From Bilophila wadsworthia ATCC 49260 (GTDB lineage Bacteria; Desulfobacterota; Desulfovibrionia; Desulfovibrionales; Desulfovibrionaceae): a stretch of 64,000 nucleotides of DNA. The notes under the pieces are model-generated. The model ran no database searches, was not told the origin of the DNA, and saw nothing but the letters and a program-made list of their open reading frames with translations. Below are positions 60,346-64,000 of the stretch, piece after piece. The first letter of the stretch is position 1. The number at the start of each line of letters is the position of its first letter. The DNA is taken from NCBI RefSeq assembly GCF_000701705.1, contig NZ_JNJP01000006.1:71966-135965 (forward strand), in the 5' to 3' direction. Made by a program: the position numbers and the translations under genes.

Positions 60346-62064
60346 TCAAGCGCGCTTGTAAACCGTATTACCGCCCACAATAGTTTCTTCCACCATGATG
60401 TCCTTCAACTTGACCGGATCCACCTTGGTGGGGTCCTTGTCCAAGATAACCATATCCGCCAGCTTGCCCTTTTCCAGAGAACCGATCTTATCCTCGAGCC
60501 GCTGCATATAGGCACCGTTAATGGTTACGCCGCGCAGGGCTTCCATAACGTCGATGCGCTGATCAGGGCCAAGAACCTTACCCGAGGACGTGAGACGATT
60601 GACTGCCGAAAAGACGTCCATAAGCGGACTGATGGGCGTCACGGGCGTATCGTTATGCAAGGCGAAGGTAATCTTATGATCCAGTGCCGCCTTCAACGGG
60701 CTGATATGGGCCGCACGCTCGGGACCGGCCACCATGTCGCGGTGGATGTCGCCCCAGAACCATGTGTGGGTCACGAAATAGGAAGGCACAAAGCCCTTTT
60801 CGGCAATGGCCACCACCTGATCAGGACGACAGAACTGGCAGTGATTGAGAATATGGCGATGGTCCTTACGCGGATTCTTTTCCAAAGCGGCGCTATACGC
60901 GTCAATCATGTCCTGAATGGCTTGGTCGCCATTGGTATGTGTGGTGATCTGCCAGCCCGCATCGTGGAGTTTCTGGACCAGCGCAAACAATTCTTCCTGC
61001 GAATTGAATACCGGAAAACCGCGAAAATCTGCCGGCTTACCGGGCAACTGCTTGAAGTAGGGCTTGGAGAACCATGCCGTATAGCCCTGCGGGCTACCAT
61101 CGGCAAAAAGCTTGGCCGGCCCAAGGAACACCTTGCCTGCCTTATCCAGCTGCGCACCCTGCCGCTTTTCGCCATAGCTTTCTATCAACTTGGCATTACG
61201 GCCGTTGGGCCAGATGACCACACGGATGCCCAGATCGCCGTTTTCGCTGGCCTTAAGGAAAAAGTCATCCACTGTGGGGCTGCCGCCATTGTTGGCCGTC
61301 GTAATCCCCGCAGCGGCGTAGATCATATTGTCACGACGCACGGCCTCTTCATATTGTGCGGCCGTAGGCTTGGGACGGATGGCTGAAACAGGCGCTTGGG
61401 CCGCCGGACCTTCCAACACCCCATCCAGCTTTCCGTCCGGACCGCGACGGAATTTACCGCCTTCAGGATTCGGCGTCTCTTCCGTAATGCCGGCCAACTC
61501 CAGAGCTTTGCTGTTCGCCACACCTAAATGGCCGGACACATGCTTCACAAAAATGGGGTGCTCGGTGGACACCGCATCCAGATCGGCACGGGTTGGATGC
61601 CGTTGTTCTTTAATCGCTAAATCGTTATAGTTATAACCGACGATCCATTCACCCTTTTTCGTCTGGGCTGCACGTTCCTTCAGCAGGCTCTGCATATCCG
61701 CAATCGACTCAGCACGCCCAAGAGGAGGCACGTTGAGATTGACCATCGTCAACTCATTGAAAGCCCCTGATGGGAAGTGGCTGTGCCCGTCGATCATGCC
61801 GGGGATAAGCGCTTTGCCCTTAAGATCCACTACGGTGGCGCCCGAACCCGCAGCGGCCATAACCTCGGCCTTCTTGCCCACGGCCAGAATCGTTTCACCT
61901 TTCACCGCGATGGCTTCTGCGATGTCGTTGTTCTTGTTCATGGTGAAAATGGGACCGCCCATATAAACACGCACCGAATCCTTGGCAAAAGCTGTCAATG
62001 CCGGTGAAACCATGAGAGAAAACGAAACAGCAGCCGCACCTTTTAGAAACGTTCTACGGATCAT
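60346..62064 (-). CDS. Tat-exported YtcJ-like amidohydrolase
   Basis: A 572-residue amidohydrolase of the YtcJ type. The N terminus MIRRTFLKGAA is a twin-arginine signal, so the folded protein is probably exported to the periplasm. Metal ligands include H94 and H96 in DGHSHFPSG, with NHCQFC and HNDTPV further on. ATG at 62064 has GAGGT six bases upstream. The substrate is unknown; some relatives hydrolyse formamides or cyclic imides. Confidence 0.88.
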   Translation of the reverse strand: MIRRTFLKGAAAVSFSLMVSPALTAFAKDSVRVYMGGPIFTMNKNNDIAEAIAVKGETILAVGKKAEVMAAAGSGATVVDLKGKALIPGMIDGHSHFPSGAFNELTMVNLNVPPLGRAESIADMQSLLKERAAQTKKGEWIVGYNYNDLAIKEQRHPTRADLDAVSTEHPIFVKHVSGHLGVANSKALELAGITEETPNPEGGKFRRGPDGKLDGVLEGPAAQAPVSAIRPKPTAAQYEEAVRRDNMIYAAAGITTANNGGSPTVDDFFLKASENGDLGIRVVIWPNGRNAKLIESYGEKRQGAQLDKAGKVFLGPAKLFADGSPQGYTAWFSKPYFKQLPGKPADFRGFPVFNSQEELFALVQKLHDAGWQITTHTNGDQAIQDMIDAYSAALEKNPRKDHRHILNHCQFCRPDQVVAIAEKGFVPSYFVTHTWFWGDIHRDMVAGPERAAHISPLKAALDHKITFALHNDTPVTPISPLMDVFSAVNRLTSSGKVLGPDQRIDVMEALRGVTINGAYMQRLEDKIGSLEKGKLADMVILDKDPTKVDPVKLKDIMVEETIVGGNTVYKRA

Positions 62065-62685
62065 GGGATACCTCACAGGGGGGTAAAAAAGGAGGGGAGA
62101 AGGGAACCCTGCCATGTTTTGACCCTACTTGCTCTTTTTTTCACTGTCAATGCATTTCTGCATTACAATTTCAGTTATGCATATGTTATAGTTAATGACT
62201 ATCTGAATTATAATCTCTTTCGCTTTATTGCCGCTGTGTGTTCATTCCTGTCTTCTATTGAAATACCTCAAGAAAAGAGAAATGAACGCAGGTAACGTTA
62301 CTTTTTTCTCAATACTTACAGCATAGTTATCAACAATTATTTATCAAAAAGGGATAACATATATCTGAACTTTTCTATGCCCGTTAGCAGTCTTTTGAAA
62401 GGTTTATTTTATCCATTTTTATATATTTGCCCTACATTATGACCTATTTTCACAGTCTGTATTAAATCCGACTATGCATTCCAATATTCTCTGTGCAATC
62501 CAGTATACCATTTTAATAGAGTCATCTCCAATAGTTTGTGTTTTAGATGATTCTCGGGTAATACTTTATAATTACTTGAGCGAAAGAGATGGCGCAATAT
62601 AAAATATTTCCAATGAGTTGCTTCTCAGCACTGATTTGCTCAATGAAGTGCGGTAGCTCAACACTCATGCCGCACAGCCGTCATT
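62065..62685. other. Long AT-rich gap before the mobile element edge
   Basis: About 620 bases with markedly lower GC than the core genes. No gene, tRNA or clear terminator was found. The left part should hold the amidohydrolase promoter. The AT bias suggests foreign or decayed sequence belonging to the element on the right. An attachment site may lie here, but no repeat partner is visible in the window. Confidence 0.5.
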
Positions 62686-63616
62686 TTGGCTTACAAACGA
62701 ATTTTGGAGGTTAGGGAAGCAAGGCTCAACCGTCATCAGTACTCCCCCTATCGGTACGAGACCGAAAACCGGCTTTCTTGCTCTTCTTTCCGGCCTGAGA
62801 GAAATTACGCCAAGTTCGCATCCGTGCGGCTGACTCAGCTCGAAATCATGGCTATGAACATGACAAAGTGGCTATACGCCGATGCCTCCGGGAGCTATAC
62901 TGTATTTAGGGGAAACACGCTCTCCCCTTCGACGGTCAACTTTATCCTTCTCGATGTCCTCAACGTCATAGGGCGCATGATCGAATGGGGCCTTCATCCC
63001 GGCCCTGCCCCTAAAGTCAAACTGCTTCCATCGAACAACGAGAGGCAACGATTTCTTGCACCGATTGAATTGGAGAGGCTGCTCGATGTCCTCGAAATAC
63101 TCTCCTGCCGCGTATACCGCATTGCACTCATTTTCATGCACACGGGAATGCGGGTGGGCGAAGTGCTCCGTTATGTGCGGTCAAGATGCCGACTTTGAGA
63201 ACCGCCTCATCCATGTCGATGGGAAAATGGGAAAGCGCGCCGCGTTCATGGACGATACGGTTATCAACGTATTGCAGTCCATTGTCCCAGTCCGACCAGC
63301 CGATCTCGTCTTCACTACGGCAAAAGGACTTCAAATCCGACCCAATGCCTTGACCCATACCTTTACGAAGGCCGTAAACATTCTTGGCCTGAACGACGGT
63401 ATCACCGATCCCCGGTTCAAAGTCGTTATTCACACCCTGCGACATACCTTTTGCTCGTGGCTGGCCAGTCAGAATGTCCCGCTGTACACCATCGGCAAGC
63501 TGGTGGGGCATACAAGCCTGCGGTCCACCCAACGATACGCCAAGCTCAGTCCCGACGCTAAGTGGGATGCCCTGAAACTTATAGAAAAAATCGCTAGCTC
63601 TGCTCATACGTCTTGA
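62686..63616 (+). pseudogene. Tyrosine recombinase (phage-type integrase), frameshifted
   Basis: Two adjacent frames together encode one integrase of about 310 residues. The first frame (62686-63198) has the core-binding region and the catalytic Arg in HTGMRVGEVL. It runs off frame near 63168. The second frame continues at CGQDADFENRLIHV and holds HTLRH, VGHTS and the catalytic Tyr in RYAKLSPDAKW, ending at 63616. Removing one base from CGTTATG near 63167 restores a single reading frame. The N terminus is also unclear (TTG at 62686, no good ribosome site). It is either a decayed gene or a sequencing error. Confidence 0.8.
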
Positions 63617-63932
63617 CCTTTCGGGCCGCCATATACCGATCCAAATCCTTGCGGGCATAAAGCACCTTGGCACCATCCTTGATGTACACAGGGCCTTTTC
63701 CGTCCACGCGCTTACGCTGCAATGTCGATACGGGCGTACTGCAATAAAAAGACGCGGCTTTTTCATCCAAATACTCCCGGTGCGGAAACGCTGCCAATTC
63801 AACGAGCGGAGCAATCTCTTCCCTGATAGCCTTGACGATTTCGTCTCCCAACTCTGGAGAAACTTCACTTTTCTCTCCCCCGCACACGACACGCAGGGCT
63901 TCAATAAGCTGCTTTTCATGCGATTGCGACAT
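63594..63932 (-). CDS. Excisionase-like helix-turn-helix protein
   Basis: A 112-residue protein whose C-terminal half (about 55-110) resembles AlpA/Xis-type winged-helix domains: YLDEKAASFYCSTPVSTLQR, then ...VLYARKDLDRYMAARKV. Such proteins direct integrase or regulate element genes. ATG at 63932 has AGGAG five bases upstream. It converges with and overlaps the integrase end by 23 bases. It belongs to the same mobile element. Confidence 0.65.
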   Translation of the reverse strand: MSQSHEKQLIEALRVVCGGEKSEVSPELGDEIVKAIREEIAPLVELAAFPHREYLDEKAASFYCSTPVSTLQRKRVDGKGPVYIKDGAKVLYARKDLDRYMAARKVKTYEQS

Positions 63933-63934
63933 GC

Positions 63935-64000
63935 TCACTCCTCCATGCGTCCGATGAGCGCCGGGACGCGCACGGCTGTCTTGATGATGTCCTCGGCGGT
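63935..64000 (-). CDS. C-terminal end of an unknown mobile-element gene (5' end outside window)
   Basis: An open frame enters from the window edge and ends with TGA at 63935-63937, giving 21 residues (ending RVPALIGRMEE). The excisionase-like gene's ribosome site lies inside its last codons and its ATG follows three bases after the stop, so the two are tightly coupled. No family can be given from so little sequence. Confidence 0.6.
   Translation of the reverse strand, partial: TAEDIIKTAVRVPALIGRMEE

Noticed and set aside
62640..62690. A tRNA-like fragment (GCGGTAGCTCAAC) before the integrase, as an attachment site
   Set aside because: Only the D-arm-like part is present; no anticodon or T arm can be folded.
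1..64000. CRISPR array, rRNA or complete insertion sequence
   Set aside because: No regularly spaced repeats, no rRNA-like stretch and no transposase gene were seen.

Overview
The window looks like a chromosomal segment of a Desulfovibrionaceae bacterium (Desulfovibrio/Bilophila/Mailhella-like anaerobe). This is inferred from gene content; no rRNA or dsr gene is present. The best single clue is the adenylate kinase, whose LID carries Cys129-x5-His135-x15-Cys151-x2-Cys154, the metal-binding pattern known from Desulfovibrio gigas. Other clues are a single-chain pyruvate:ferredoxin oxidoreductase next to pta and ackA, a tungsten-type aldehyde oxidoreductase, a three-domain NifU with NifS, and a precorrin-2 dehydrogenase/ccsA/hemA cluster.

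Layout. 1-5.7 kb: end of an unknown gene, an NtrY-type sensor kinase with its DUF4390 partner, an FmdB zinc ribbon and small unknown genes. 6-12 kb: a DUF4396 membrane protein behind a structured, terminator-containing leader; an aldehyde oxidoreductase operon with its own MoaD-like and ThiF-like proteins; a PAP2 phosphatase; and an orphan microcompartment pair eutS-eutP. 12-19 kb: dnaE-queD, an HD hydrolase with a methyltransferase-like fragment, and a short RdgC with an unknown partner behind a palindromic operator. 19-23 kb: two peptide-type ABC permeases without their other subunits, then recN. 23-32.6 kb: a long minus-strand housekeeping block (mfd, surA-like, rodZ-like, recO, glyQ, glyS, rpsT). 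32.9-42.3 kb: M24 peptidase, CoA-binding protein, YkgJ protein, adk, the siroheme/heme cluster, purM and an Smr protein. 42.3-50.1 kb: por, pta, ackA, the pyruvate to acetate ATP-yielding route. 50.2-60 kb: rsmD-coaD-miaA, a beta-CASP nuclease, a LOG-family protein with tadA, an FMN reductase, nifU-nifS and a quinone oxidoreductase. 60.3-64 kb: a Tat-exported amidohydrolase, an AT-rich gap, then the edge of a mobile element (frameshifted tyrosine integrase, excisionase-like protein, end of one more gene).

Most of the window is ordinary core genome. The parts most worth a second look are the attenuator-like leader before the DUF4396 gene, the orphan EutS/EutP pair with a hairpin-rich leader, the Cys/His cluster inserted in the pyruvate oxidoreductase together with a small ORF coupled to its start, the rdgC operator, and the broken integrase region. 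No tRNA, rRNA, CRISPR array or complete insertion sequence was seen.
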